A DNA stretch of 64,000 nucleotides from Hyalella azteca (lineage: Eukaryota > Arthropoda > Malacostraca > Amphipoda > Hyalellidae), in the NCBI RefSeq assembly GCF_000764305.2, contig NW_025946706.1, positions 295,182 through 359,181 on the forward strand, read 5' to 3'. Shown in pieces: positions 1-37,319 of the stretch. Every line of letters starts with the position of its first letter. Position 1 is the first letter of the stretch. The notes under the pieces were generated by a model. It did not search any database, had not been told where the DNA came from, and saw only the letters and a list, made by a program, of their open reading frames with translations. The translations under genes and the position numbers were made by a program.

Positions 1-464
1 TACTAAAAATACGGCTGCTTGACGAGGATTTATTGCAATACAAATGGACCGCATTTTGTTGAATCTGAAAAAAACGAGCTTGCCCTGGCAACTCAACGGC
101 ATGTGACCTTTTCCTATAGGCGGTCGCCGTACGAGTGTGCCTCGCGGGTTGTGCTCCTCGAGAATATTGTCATGTTCACGCTATTGTATTACGATTAATT
201 GAAATTAAGTGATGCATGAGAGGTACTTAAAAGTTGACTGTTGTTTCTCTGTTGAGTAGATTTTATTCTTATTACCAATAAAACAATACCATTCGTACGC
301 ACGCTGGCTGACGGTAGACAAAAAGTGCTCATGCATGGTCGCCTTATAACCTCGTGGGTGTAGGACGTGTATATGGTGGCCACCATGTCTCTGCTCTAAT
401 GTTCCATGGAAATATAGTCGCAAGCAGTTCATGGGACTCGAGAAAACCCTCAAGTGCTTGACGT

Positions 465-735
465 CAGTGCCTGCCCCCTCTCCCCCCGTCGATGATCGCG
501 CTCTCCCCACCCCCTTGTCTGCCACGTCCCCTTCCAGTCGATTATCATGCTATTGCCACCTAGTCTGCCATGCCTCTATTCCCCACTCGATCATCATACT
601 ACCGCCCACCCCTCTTCCCCGCCTGCCAGGCCCCCCTCCCCTTGTCAACCATCATGCTAACCCCCCAGCCTGCCATGCTCCCCTCCCCTACCCCTCCCCT
701 CCAGCCTGCCATGCTCCCCCTCCCCCCCCGCTGAA
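465..735. repeat. Cytosine-rich low-complexity tract
   Basis: The plus strand is dominated by CCC and CCT with repeated CTGCCATGC motifs. It reads as a proline-rich open frame only because of composition. Confidence 0.75.
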
Positions 736-1084
736 TCATTGTTCCGGTGCAGGGCCGCGGAGATCGTTAGCTGCGTACGTTAAGATGTCGTACGCGCGCA
801 ACGCCCTGACGCAAGCAAGCGTGTGCGCGCGTCGCTCTATGAGCGCACACAATGCACTTCATATTTCAGCTTTCTTGCCGTGTTTTATTTATCCAATTGT
901 AAATTTCAATTTGTGTGGGCGTCGCTGGAATGTCTCAAGGGCGGAGAGCTGTGACATTTTAGACATGGATTTATTACTGCTGAGTTACGATGTAGTCTGA
1001 ACACATGAGGTCATACTAGAATATTACTGATATTATGCGTGTTCCTGCGAAGTAACGATGCATGCAGCTTTGTTTGTCTCGACG

Positions 1085-1285
1085 TGTCACGCCTTGTCTC
1101 TAACATGTCAGTAACATGTCTATAACACGACCATCACATGATTATAACAAGTGTGTAGCACGACTATCACATGATTATAACTCGTGTGTAGCACGACTAT
1201 CACATGTCTATAACACGACCATCACACGATTATAACACGTGTGTAGCACGACTATCGCATGTCTATAACACGACCATCACACAAT
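1085..1285. repeat. Minisatellite of ATAACACGACCATCACA-type units
   Basis: Imperfect tandem copies alternate the motifs GTCTATAACACGACCATCAC and GTGTAGCACGACTATC with a total period of roughly 80 bases, plus internal half-unit similarity. Confidence 0.75.
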
Positions 1286-1979
1286 TGTAACCCGCCTGTA
1301 ATATGCATACGCATGTGTATACTGCAAACGAGGAGAACCTTCGCAGCACATTAAAATTCTGCACCAGCAACGCAGATATCGGCATCGACCCGACGTCTGT
1401 TGCAACCTTGCAGGATCCATCGATTGCGCGACTGAGACTTGATTGTTCTCGCTAATGAGTTGCCCTGTTGCTACTATTGAATACAATTACATTAATTTTG
1501 CTAATGATATTTCTTGCTTTTATTTCGAAAAATATCAGTGATTTTATTAAATGTACACAAACGTTTAGTGCAAAAGCTCAAGAGATTTAATGTTGCGTTT
1601 ATTTTGTATAAATACCGTCGAGACTAATGGATCATAATTCGTTTAAATTAAATTGCTGACGTTCACAGTCATCATTAAATGTCATTCGTTAATTGATGGA
1701 TGTTCTATATTCATTATTAAAATTTCGATTTGTTTTTATTTTCCCCTTGTGGATGATGAACGATTTTTGATTTGAGAAACTTCCGTTGAATGAGACCTTC
1801 CACCTGGTTGGTGATGTTTATCTTGACCTCCGGTGAGGATAGCTAAAAAGCTGGAGCCCTAGTATAAACAAATGGCCACTACAATAACTAACTCCTCGCC
1901 GATTTATGTACCTATACGTCGACTCAAAAGTGCTGAAATGTACAGTTTGGATTTTTTAGCCCGTTTAATGGTGATACTT

Positions 1980-2032
1980 ACTAATCTAATGTTACTTACT
2001 AATCTAATGTTACTTACTAATCTAATGGTGTT
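1980..2032. repeat. 18-bp tandem triplicate
   Basis: Three adjacent copies of TTACTTACTAATCTAATG with one variant position. Confidence 0.85.
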
Positions 2033-3773
2033 ACCTATACTGTTACTGATCTCGTTACTAATTAATTATTGGTTATGCGAATAATTGATGTTTTCCCACG
2101 TCGATTTTATAGACATCGTCGCCGTGAGCGCGTGATATCGTCGTTCTATGAAACTCGCGTTACTTTCTACCACAATTCAAGTATCACACAAAAATCCATA
2201 AATAAATCAGTTTTAACGACTAAGGCGCCATTGTTCACCGTCAGAAAGAGAATCTCGTGGGAGTTAATAAACTTAGCTTGTTATGTTACTATGGTAAACA
2301 CATCCCTGTGTGTTCAGACTGTAACGGGATGTTCGACATTCGGCAGGTTATCTGTCAATTATTTTCTTGTATACTATAAGAAAGAGAATGGGGCTTCGCG
2401 TCGCTAAAAAATGCATTGCAAAATGACACCCCGAAACGACGAAATTCAATTCAGGCGTAGCCTTCACTCAGAGAAATGGGTGTAAGCAACGCTGTGTCCC
2501 AATCACGAAAGTGCAAGGCCGTGCTCTGGGCTCTGTAGTACCGCCATTGTTTCAAGGCTTTTGAGTGTGTGCGGGCAGCGAGGTGTTCTTATTTTTTTAT
2601 TGCTAACGTTTGTGCTTAGGCCTAACTTGCGAAATTTATTCCATGTGTGGAAAATTGCCGACAACAGCTCTCATGCGTTGAGATTAAGAATAGATTACGT
2701 TTCTAATTTAGCATGTTTGTTATTGTAGACCTTACACTGTATCAGTAAGACACATAACAGTTTAGAATAAATTAGATTTTAAATCAAAATTTATACTAGG
2801 GGCAGGGTGGCCCAGTGGTTAGAGTTCAGAGTACAAGGATTGGCGCAGAGAGGTGCGGGTTCGATCCCAGCTCTGTGCGCCACTTTCTGGCAGGGTTGGC
2901 GATTTTTTTGATTTTTTTAAAAAAATCAAAAATCAATGATTTTTTTTATTTTTTCATGATTTTTTTTATTTATTTGATTTTTTTTTATTTTTTCAGCTTT
3001 TTTGTCTTTTTGAGGTGTTATTTTTTATGTTGCAATTAGCCTACTAACAATAACACTATATGGATCATAATGGATGGCTAGAAAGGGCACTTATTGCCTT
3101 CAATAATGACCAACAGGCCAAGGTGGTGTTTCCCACTTAGGGATTTTTGGGTAAACAATTATTGACAAGTCTATTCATTAGCTTTGTAAAGTTTGTATGG
3201 AGCAGGCCTAGCAAGGTAATGAGCTAAATATTGACCATTTAATTAACTTGCTTCAATATACAAAAACACTTCAGGAATGCAGATCTCCTAAACATTGAAG
3301 AGTCACGTAACAGATAGGTAGCGATAGCACAGTGCACAGCACTATCAATAGATCTACTAGTTTTATGTCTTATAAATCTACCAGACTCTACCTTCTATAC
3401 ACATGCACCGAGTCACCGACTAGTAGTGAATGAGTGACTGACTGCACTGTTCCCATTTAATTTAGACCAATAAACCAATACTAAACATAAACTGAACGAT
3501 AACCAAACAAACCTCATACGACTTGAAACGAGACTTAAGTTATGAGAAAAGCTAACACTGTTTGAAATAAACATGTGCACAATTCAAATATTTTATATCT
3601 ATTCACTGCATTTAATTATTTTATATATAGTCTTATAATTGTAATTGTTTTGTTTCTAGTTTTAAATTCACATATTTAAAGATTGAAATTATTATTTTAA
3701 TTAGAATACTCGCATTAGGGTGGAAAATCTTTCTAATTGCCTAAAAGGTCAATACAATCTCAACCTCTCAATA

Positions 3774-4534
3774 TACAGGGTGGAGCAGAACCGATTGAGC
3801 AGTTTTGAGGTAAAATAAAAGAGTAATGGAGGTGCATAAAGAAGAAAGTTTATTTTCCTAGAGGTTAGCATAACACACCATTTAGAATACTTATGTTTTG
3901 AAAACAATATCTGGAAGATGGGGGCTGTTAGCTGCAACACACTGTTGGAGTCGTTCTCAGAGGAGGGAGTAACCATGACAGTGAATTCCGATCGCTATGC
4001 TGCAATGTTACAAAATTTCTTGCAGTTCATGATGGAAAACATTGTTGAAAATGATGCATTGAGAGACCTGTACGTGGTTCCAGCAGGATGGGGCTACAGC
4101 CCACACAGCCCAAATGTCACTCAATGTTTTGAAACTCATGTTTCCCGGACGTCTGGTGTCTCTGAGGGGTGATTTACAGTTGCCTGCGAGGTCACCTGAT
4201 TTGAGCATTTGTGATTTCTTTCTTTGGGGACATCTGAAAGAAAGGGTGTTCAGAAGTTGCCCTCACAACCTACCACAGCTAAAGGGACGGATTATTGCAG
4301 AGGTTATGGCCATACCTCGCCATATGTGTGAACGTGCTGTAGGAAACTTCCAAGAACGACTCCAACTGTGATGCAGCTAACAGACACCATCTTCCTGATA
4401 TTGTTTTCAAAACATAAGTATTTTAAATGGTATGTTATGCTAATCTTAAGGAAAATAAACTTTCTTCTTTATGTACCTCCATTACTCTTTTATTTTGCCT
4501 CAAAACTGTTCAATCAGTTCTGCCCCACCCTGTA
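3774..4534 (+). mobile_element. Tc1/mariner-type element with long inverted repeats
   Basis: Ends are TACAGGGTGGAGCAGAACC and its inverted, slightly diverged counterpart, flanked by TA on each side. The inverted arms are about 187 bp long (3774-3961 and about 4346-4534). Between them lies the C-terminal part of a transposase, so the copy has lost its 5' coding half and cannot act alone. Confidence 0.85.
3918..4370 (+). pseudogene. Transposase remnant (DDE family, Tc1/mariner-like), frameshifted
   Basis: Two overlapping frames carry consecutive parts of a DDE transposase. The first (3918 to about 4072) has VNSDRYAAMLQNF. The second resumes at WFQQDGATAHTA, the segment containing the second catalytic aspartate, and continues through LPARSPDLSICDFFLWGHLK to NFQERLQL and a stop at 4368-4370. 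The frame change near 4073 and the missing N-terminal half make it non-functional. The family is common in arthropod genomes. Confidence 0.82.
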
Positions 4535-5143
4535 TAAGCTAGCTAACACATTTAAATTGTATATTGTAATCAATATATAACAAATAGTCAAATAGTTAGA
4601 CTACTTAATTATAGCCTGATAAGAATTAGCTAAGCTGCTAGCTACGTACAATGTATTGCACACTTGATGCCTCTGTACCAAAAACATTCAATTTATTGGA
4701 ACCTAATACACACTAGAGGCAACAAGTTTATATACCAATATGTCATTCATAGTACATTTATACTAAACCATGAATAACAATACCACAATATAAATTAAAG
4801 ACTGCCACTCAATATTTTTAAATATATGAAAAAATCAAAAAAATAAAAAAATCGAAAAAATAAAAAAAATCATGATTTTTTTTATAAAAAAATCAAGTGA
4901 TTTAATCACATGATTTAATCATTTTGATTTAATCATTGCCAACCCTGCTTTCTGGTCAGCTAGAATCGGCAAGGAGGCCGGGCGTTTAAGTACAGCAGAA
5001 TTGGACAGTGAGTTGCGTGTTCGAGGCCACATCAAGCTGTGAATCGGCGATTGCAGGTCTATTGCTATGATTGCAAGAATCGGCGACAGGTCTATGGCCT
5101 AATAAACGCTGAAACCGCTATTATTATATTATTATTATACTAG

Positions 5144-7113
5144 CCTGGGTTCAAAAATGTACAAAAAGACTAAATTTTTTACAGTCAGGGGGAAAAGGTT
5201 TGCTATATGTCGATTTACTAATGCATGCAAGTGTCATTACCATCAATCACTGAATATTCTTCAATCTTGATTCTATCAGCATTTTTCGGCCAATTTTTGC
5301 CTTGACGTTGGAAGCTAAATAATTGGAGGATCAGTAGCAGAACTTAAATCAGTTCCCCCTCGTGAGTACAAGTATAATGAGTTGGATCAATTCACAAGTT
5401 GAAGTATTAATTAAGTGGGGTGTCGGTACTAAAACTTGGAGACAAGTTCCCGCCCTTGTTTTCAAGTTTCGTGGGTTAGATCAGTCCGCAAGTTGACGGT
5501 CATGTCTGCAGTCTTGCCTCGCTTCTTGTTCCCAACAACGCCTGCCTGACCGACCACACCTTCGTGGCCGCACATCAGCGATGCTCGACCTCTTCGGGTG
5601 TCGTTGTGCTCGTGCTCAAGGGAAATAACGTTATAATTAATCATAGTGGCTATTCCTGCTCATTTCTCGAAGGAATAGAGAATGTGAGTTATGGAAGTCG
5701 AGTTTTAATGTAAATGAATGCTCAATGGATTGTGTGGTCTTCACATGTAACACTTCGACCCGCACTCGCTAGCTGTTTCGCTTGCCAGTGCATGTGCTTT
5801 GTTACGATGTGCATTGGAGATATAGTTTATTGGCGCATGTCACTTTGATGGTTGTCGTTTTGCAGTAGTAGTTGAAGTGCAGATAAGATAAGGTAGTAGT
5901 AGTGCAGATAAGCATTGTTGTACATTGCACAATTGAAGTTCCAATCCACTAGAACTACTGATTGAACGGGTCAGAATGAAGCGATAGCCATGCAATGGGA
6001 CTCGTGCTGCTCGCAACTTGATCTGAGCAAAGCATTCAAGAACTGCGCACCGGACCTGCCACGCCGGTCCGCAACCCGACACCTGAGTGCCACACGAGTC
6101 TGTGCCCACGCAGCCAAACCACACATTGTTGCTGGTGACACTTGTATTGTTGTGACAAGCATGCGCTATATTGTTGTGACAGGCATGCGCTGCAACCGAG
6201 ACTTGTTCAAATCTATTAAAACTTGGAGCTGCATAAATGCACAGTATATGTTCTATAGGAAGATCTACATTTTAATATAACTCGCTGGTCAGTTTTAATA
6301 GATTTAGTGCAGCACGGCTTGGAAAATGGCACTGACACTCCCTCTATGTTATCTGTAATTATATTTTCGTTTCCTTATGATAGTTCGAGGTGGCCGAGTA
6401 ATTAGGATTATAACGATCGGCGCATCGAGTAACTGGTTCGAAACACGTTATTAGTTGTGAAAATTCTTACATAAATTGGCAGGGTGGCCGCATGGTTTAG
6501 ATAAAGTGATAAACTAACGTAGCCGTATCAAAGCTGACGTCCACTAACTGCCATATTTTTTCCCTAAGTCTGCTCAGCACCAGAGAATTTCCTTCGAGCT
6601 TGTAAATATGAAGATAGCAAGATTATTTCATTAGAAATTTCGCAGGACTTGACTTGACTTGACTTGACTGCGTGTATTATGATGATAAAAGGAAAAAATT
6701 TTTGATCATATGATGCAGTTATTTGAAATATCGTGAGTAGTTACTTATGTCTGACGTACATTGTTACAATTCAAGAAAAATTAAGAGCTAGAGATTAACC
6801 TCGTAAACTGAAGATAGAATTGAATTCTCCCGCGAGCGCAAAAAAGACGAAGTGGTATAGCTGCATTTTGGTTATGATTGCAAATTTTCTTGACTAGGCA
6901 TGCCAGTCGATAGGAGATATTTTTATGTACGAGAAAAATATGAAGGTTAGATAGTGTGTGTCATCACATCGTTATTTATACTGAGATATTCCCTCGCTCG
7001 TTTCTAGGTACAACGTCGCAGAATCTACTTATCCATCTTTTGTTATTATTATCTCTTATTACATCTTGTGACTTCCTCGTCATTAATATTGACATATTGA
7101 CTCGTTTGTCTAG
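5144..7113. other. Spacer between the SINE nest and crb
   Basis: No gene recognised. It contains tRNA-like SINE debris near 6388-6560, a short direct repeat of TTGTTGTGACA with CATGCGCT (about 6147-6192) and a TTGAC pentamer run at about 6650-6668. The missing first coding exon of crb could lie here or further upstream. Confidence 0.4.
6388..6560 (+). mobile_element. Two degenerate SINE heads
   Basis: GAGGTGGCCGAGTAATTAGG resembles an A box and ACTGGTTCGAAAC at about 6430 a B box. At 6478 a second copy begins GGCAGGGTGGCCGCATGG, as in the SINE head at 2800. Both are too diverged for boundaries, and neither folds as a tRNA on inspection. Confidence 0.45.
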
Positions 7114-33340
<26,227 letters not shown>

Positions 33341-33844
33341 TTAGCCTTGTTTGTACATTGTAACTTTAACCCTCGACTCCTCAGTATTTTAACATTGTGT
33401 CCAGATAACTTTTGACTGTCTCAGAGTTTTATCTCTTTAATTAGTGTGCCCAGTGTGGTGGCTCAATACGCTACACATGAATACGGTAGGATTGAATAGC
33501 AGGTTGAATTATTAGTAAGACTTAAGACAATAATGCATTGAAGTGCCTTATTTTCTGGTGATATTTGTAGCCTTCCATGTCCGTCCTAATCTTCCCGAAG
33601 TAGTCTGGGCTCAGTCCACTTAGTGATCTCAAGTTCATTTCTCCCTCATTTCATTATTCCTGATGAGCGCGTATCACTACAGTAAATTTTCCATAAACCT
33701 CAGAACTTGGCATAATTATGTACCCGTCTTTTTACTCGTAAAGTGCAGGGCATCTCCTTGCTTTTAGTCTAATTGCAGGTCTCCATGACTAGGAAAACAA
33801 GCGACGCTCAGGTAGTGAAATTGATTATTATTGAATACAATAAA
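33341..33844 (+). other. crb: crb 3' untranslated region with candidate poly(A) signal
   Basis: Sequence after the crb stop is AT-rich and non-coding. The first good AATAAA hexamer is at 33839-33844, followed by a T-rich stretch, so a 3' UTR of roughly 500 bases is plausible. The end point is inferred. Confidence 0.45.
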
Positions 33845-36800
33845 ATTTGTATTATTGCACATAGAAAATTTTATTTGAGCTTTTTAGCGTTTCCATGTTG
33901 CATTTCCCGGCTATGTTGAAGCTGAGGCTGCTAACTGTTACTAGAAATTAGGTATGCACTGCGTGCTCGGATTGTATGGAGCAGCTCAAAGAAATTTTCA
34001 CTTGCGCGAGTCTCAGCCTCCTAATTACAGTGCAATTATTTTCGCGTTAAGAATCATTCCATTAGCGTTTTCTGAGGATCAAAGAGCTAGTTAAGTCTGT
34101 ACATAATGTATGTTACATCACTAGTTATATAGGTTGTTGATTAAATTGTATGACGATTGTTTCATAATGCAAGAATACGTATTTTTATTAAAATTATTCA
34201 AGTCATTTTACGACTACTAACTCTTATATCGGGTCCTGCTCAAGAATCAAAACGCTGACCTGTTCGCAACAAGAAGTTCCCGCGCTGCCTTGACCTCTGT
34301 ATTTTCCCAGCTATTACATGTAAGAAATCGATATGATAGAATATGCTATGTAAGTCACGTCCATTATCTTGTAACTTATTTATACAGTACGGTGTCCTCA
34401 ATATCGCTGCAGTACCTAACTTATATGACGGAATGTCTTAATATTTGTGCAACGAGTGCTGTGTCTGTGCTGCAGATCAAGCTCTGCAAAGGATAATAAT
34501 CTTAGTGCTTATCATTGCCTCAATAGTTTTATACGAACAAACTTGTTGAATGTGTAAGAGCTACGACTGTCTTCGCGGTGGTCTACTGATATTCCTAGGA
34601 CTGGCGTGACCGTCGATTTGTTGATCTTAAACTCGTTATCATCGAAAAAGTTTTTAAGTTACAGCTTGTGGAAATGCATGCTTTTGGATTATTTCGCTTC
34701 AATTTTCAAACTAAACATTTCGAAATTATTCTATTAATTTCAGTCTGTTCTTGAAGGTTTTAGAAGGGCTTTTATACTAAAATTTCATTCTCATTATATG
34801 TACTTGACGTTGTGGTCCACAGAGCTCACCTATAAACTTCGTATAGCGGCATTAGCGTCTTTAGACTCGGCATTTGTTTCCTCTCTATTCGGTTAAGTTA
34901 TTTACTGTCACAATGACGCGTCCCAGGTAACATTTGTACGAGTTGTCTACCTCTACAACATCGCGGCATGAATGCACTTGCAACTTCTCCCTCATCATGC
35001 TACATAGTTTTGCAACAATGCAATCCTGATGATGTAGGCACATTTGTACCTATACCATCCGACAAGGGTTAAATTACCCCAGATTTATTGCCAGATATTG
35101 TGTGTTTTTTTGGGAATATTCTTTGTTGTAGAAAATCAATATTTAAATAATATACATTCCAATATTGGCCGTCATCAGATGGAAATTGCTTGTTATTTAT
35201 ACTTTGTAAAAGCTGCTTCGGATTATTGCATGTATTGCTTAGTTTACCCGAAATTGTTATTGCTGAAAAAGTTGCATGTAGTCCAGTTATGATTTAGTTC
35301 AGTTCTATGAAAATCAGCCTGATTTTACTTTAATGCATCTGTTTACTCTATAGGCTGAAGCTTTTTACTATGAATTTGACGCACGTTGTTTTTTTAATAT
35401 CGTCATAATTATTATCATTATCTTACTGCAATAGCTTCTAATTTTCATGTCCGTGAATCTTGACGATGTTCAGTCTCGTATATGATTCTCTGCCAATTTC
35501 CCCGTGCTAGTAAATGTACAGAAATGTGACTTTTTTCTATCCAACGTCTTACACGCAAATTTGGCCGTTATCCATTCATACATACGAACTGTAGTGGCAA
35601 GAAAAAATGTTATCAACTTTGGAGCGTCTAATACTGGCAATTAGAAATAATCCACATCACGAGGTAAACGATATTAAAGTGAACGATATTTGTATTTTGC
35701 TTTGTCATTATTTGTCAAACATGCCACAACAATAGAATTGAAATTAACGATTTCCATGCCATCTCTAGGTGTGTGTTATGGTAAGTTTCGAGAACGAAAA
35801 AAGGCGAGACCGTACGCGCAACCGTATCATGTACACACTACCATACCATGTACGCGCTACCGTACCATGTACGCGCAACCGTACCATGTACGCGCTACCG
35901 TACCATGTACGCGCTACCGTACCATGTACGCGCTACAGTACCATGTACGCGCTACCGTACCATGTACGCTCTGCAGCACCATGTACGCGCTACCGTACCA
36001 TGTACGCGCTACCGTACCAATGAGAGGGCTACCTGCGGGGAAATATGGCAAGGATATAATTTATATATATATTTATTTTTCATTCATTACCTTACGCCTT
36101 ACTAAAGGAGCAAGACGTACGTGACTTTGGAATGAGCTATTTAATATGATTTTCTTAGCTGGACCGAAACTTAATGTTTAGATTAATTTAGAGAGTGCGC
36201 TATTGTTATTAATCTTTTAAAATTCAAAACAATCCAATTGACTATATAAGAATCATATTTAATCTTGCCAAGTTTAGATCTGCCGATCTTTTTTATAAAA
36301 ATAAAAATTCCATATAAATATACCAATGGTCTGCAAAGGCATTACTGCAGGTTGCCTGAAAATTACTTTTCTAATGCCCTCATAACTGTTTTTTTGTTTT
36401 GCTTGAAGTACACGAATACTTTTGTTTAGCTTGCTTCATTACACGTGTTAGGTGGTAAGTGCTTCTGACACCACAAGTCTTCAACCCAATTACATAAAAA
36501 ATACACCTGCTTCTCGTGAGTGGTGCACCTGCAAGCAGCAGAACAATCAATGCTGTGCTGAAGACCACAGCACAGGTGTTGTGTATGTGACAGCTGAGGC
36601 CGCGGGTGACAAATATCAGTTGAGCGCGGACGCTGGTGAGATATGCTGCGTCGGGAGCTCCAGTCTATGTGATCATGTGAAGAAGATTGCGTGGAACAGA
36701 AGCCGTTTGCTCTAAACTGGTATTCTTCTTTCAGTTAAAAAAAAAAAATGTAACGTGGGACCAATAGAGCCTGCCCATAGCATTAGTCTCGTTAAGTCTG

Positions 36801-37319
36801 ATCCAAGTTCTAAAATTAATGCCCGATATGCGTGAAAAGTGTCGGCTGATGCTTTGTTAAAAATTTTAACTAACCAGTTATAATAGGCTCAAATTCAAAG
36901 TGACTAATTATTTTTCGTGAAAAATGATCAAATTGCTTTGCTGTGAAGTTCAAACTTTAAAATTTGTTTCTCAGTAGCAAAATTTTTTTTACTCGACTAC
37001 GTGTAAAGGTTCAACATTAATGTACAAATGTCAATGATTTGCTGTTCTCCTTGGACTTGGTTCTTAAAATATAGCTTAGTTTTTAATCATAATAAAATCC
37101 ATTAGAAAGATTGGAATTGAAGACCATTTTATGAACTTGGTAAATACCGTAAGATTTATCAAAAAGGCTGAGAAAGAAATAACTAATTTTTACATCTTTT
37201 ACCGATTTTTACGCGCAATAATCAATGAAGAGAGATCCCAGCTCTATTCATTACAGTATAGGATGAAAGGCTCATGACAGTAACCTGAGTAGGACTTGCT
37301 TAGATTCGACTTCTCCAAG
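33845..37319. other. Spacer between crb and the K2P gene
   Basis: AT-rich and without recognised genes. It holds the 19-bp minisatellite (35815-36020) and an unassigned cysteine-rich open frame near 36452-36715. The K2P promoter presumably lies just upstream of 37320, but no clear core motif was identified. Confidence 0.45.
35815..36022. repeat. 19-bp minisatellite CGCTACCGTACCATGTACG
   Basis: About 10-11 copies. Because 19 is not a multiple of three and the unit has no stop in any phase, all three plus-strand frames are open and give the same cyclic peptide. Confidence 0.95.

Larger units (their letters stand above)
1..2790. other. Gene-free stretch upstream of the SINE nest
   Basis: No recognisable gene. 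It holds a C/T-rich low-complexity tract (about 465-735), a 50-60-bp tandem array (about 1085-1285) and an 18-bp triplicate (about 1980-2032). The open frames here are low-complexity or random and match no family I know. It could contain crb 5' sequence, but nothing shows it. Confidence 0.5.
2891..4947. mobile_element. Non-autonomous hAT-type element in the SINE
   Basis: Terminal inverted repeats CAGGGTTGGCGAT and ATTGCCAACCCTG bound the segment, followed inside by long T-rich/A-rich mirrored stretches. The 8-bp duplication CTTTCTGG is exact at 2883-2890 and 4948-4955; an 8-bp duplication and CAGGG ends are typical of hAT transposons. No hAT transposase frame is visible. It carries a Tc1/mariner-type element at 3774-4534. 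Confidence 0.88.
2791..5143 (+). mobile_element. tRNA-derived SINE split by a hAT insertion
   Basis: The 5' part (2800-2890) starts GGGCAGGGTGGCCCAGTGG, an A-box-like head, and has a B box GGTTCGATCCC at about 2858. The 3' part (4956-5134) ends in AATCGGCGACAGGTCTATGG, AATAAACGCTGAAACCGC and a TTA-rich tail. A 9-bp target duplication TTATACTAG flanks the whole (2791-2799 and 5135-5143). The two parts are contiguous if the element at 2891-4947 plus one 8-bp duplicate is removed. A related 3' end occurs at 30745-30885. Confidence 0.85.

Noticed and set aside
431..1000. 189-codon proline-rich open frame
   Set aside because: It is produced by a C-rich tract; no domain, no plausible splice context and no match to a known family.
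2800..2890. tRNA gene suggested by A and B boxes
   Set aside because: No acceptor-stem pairing was seen, and the segment continues into a SINE body with a flanking 9-bp duplication.
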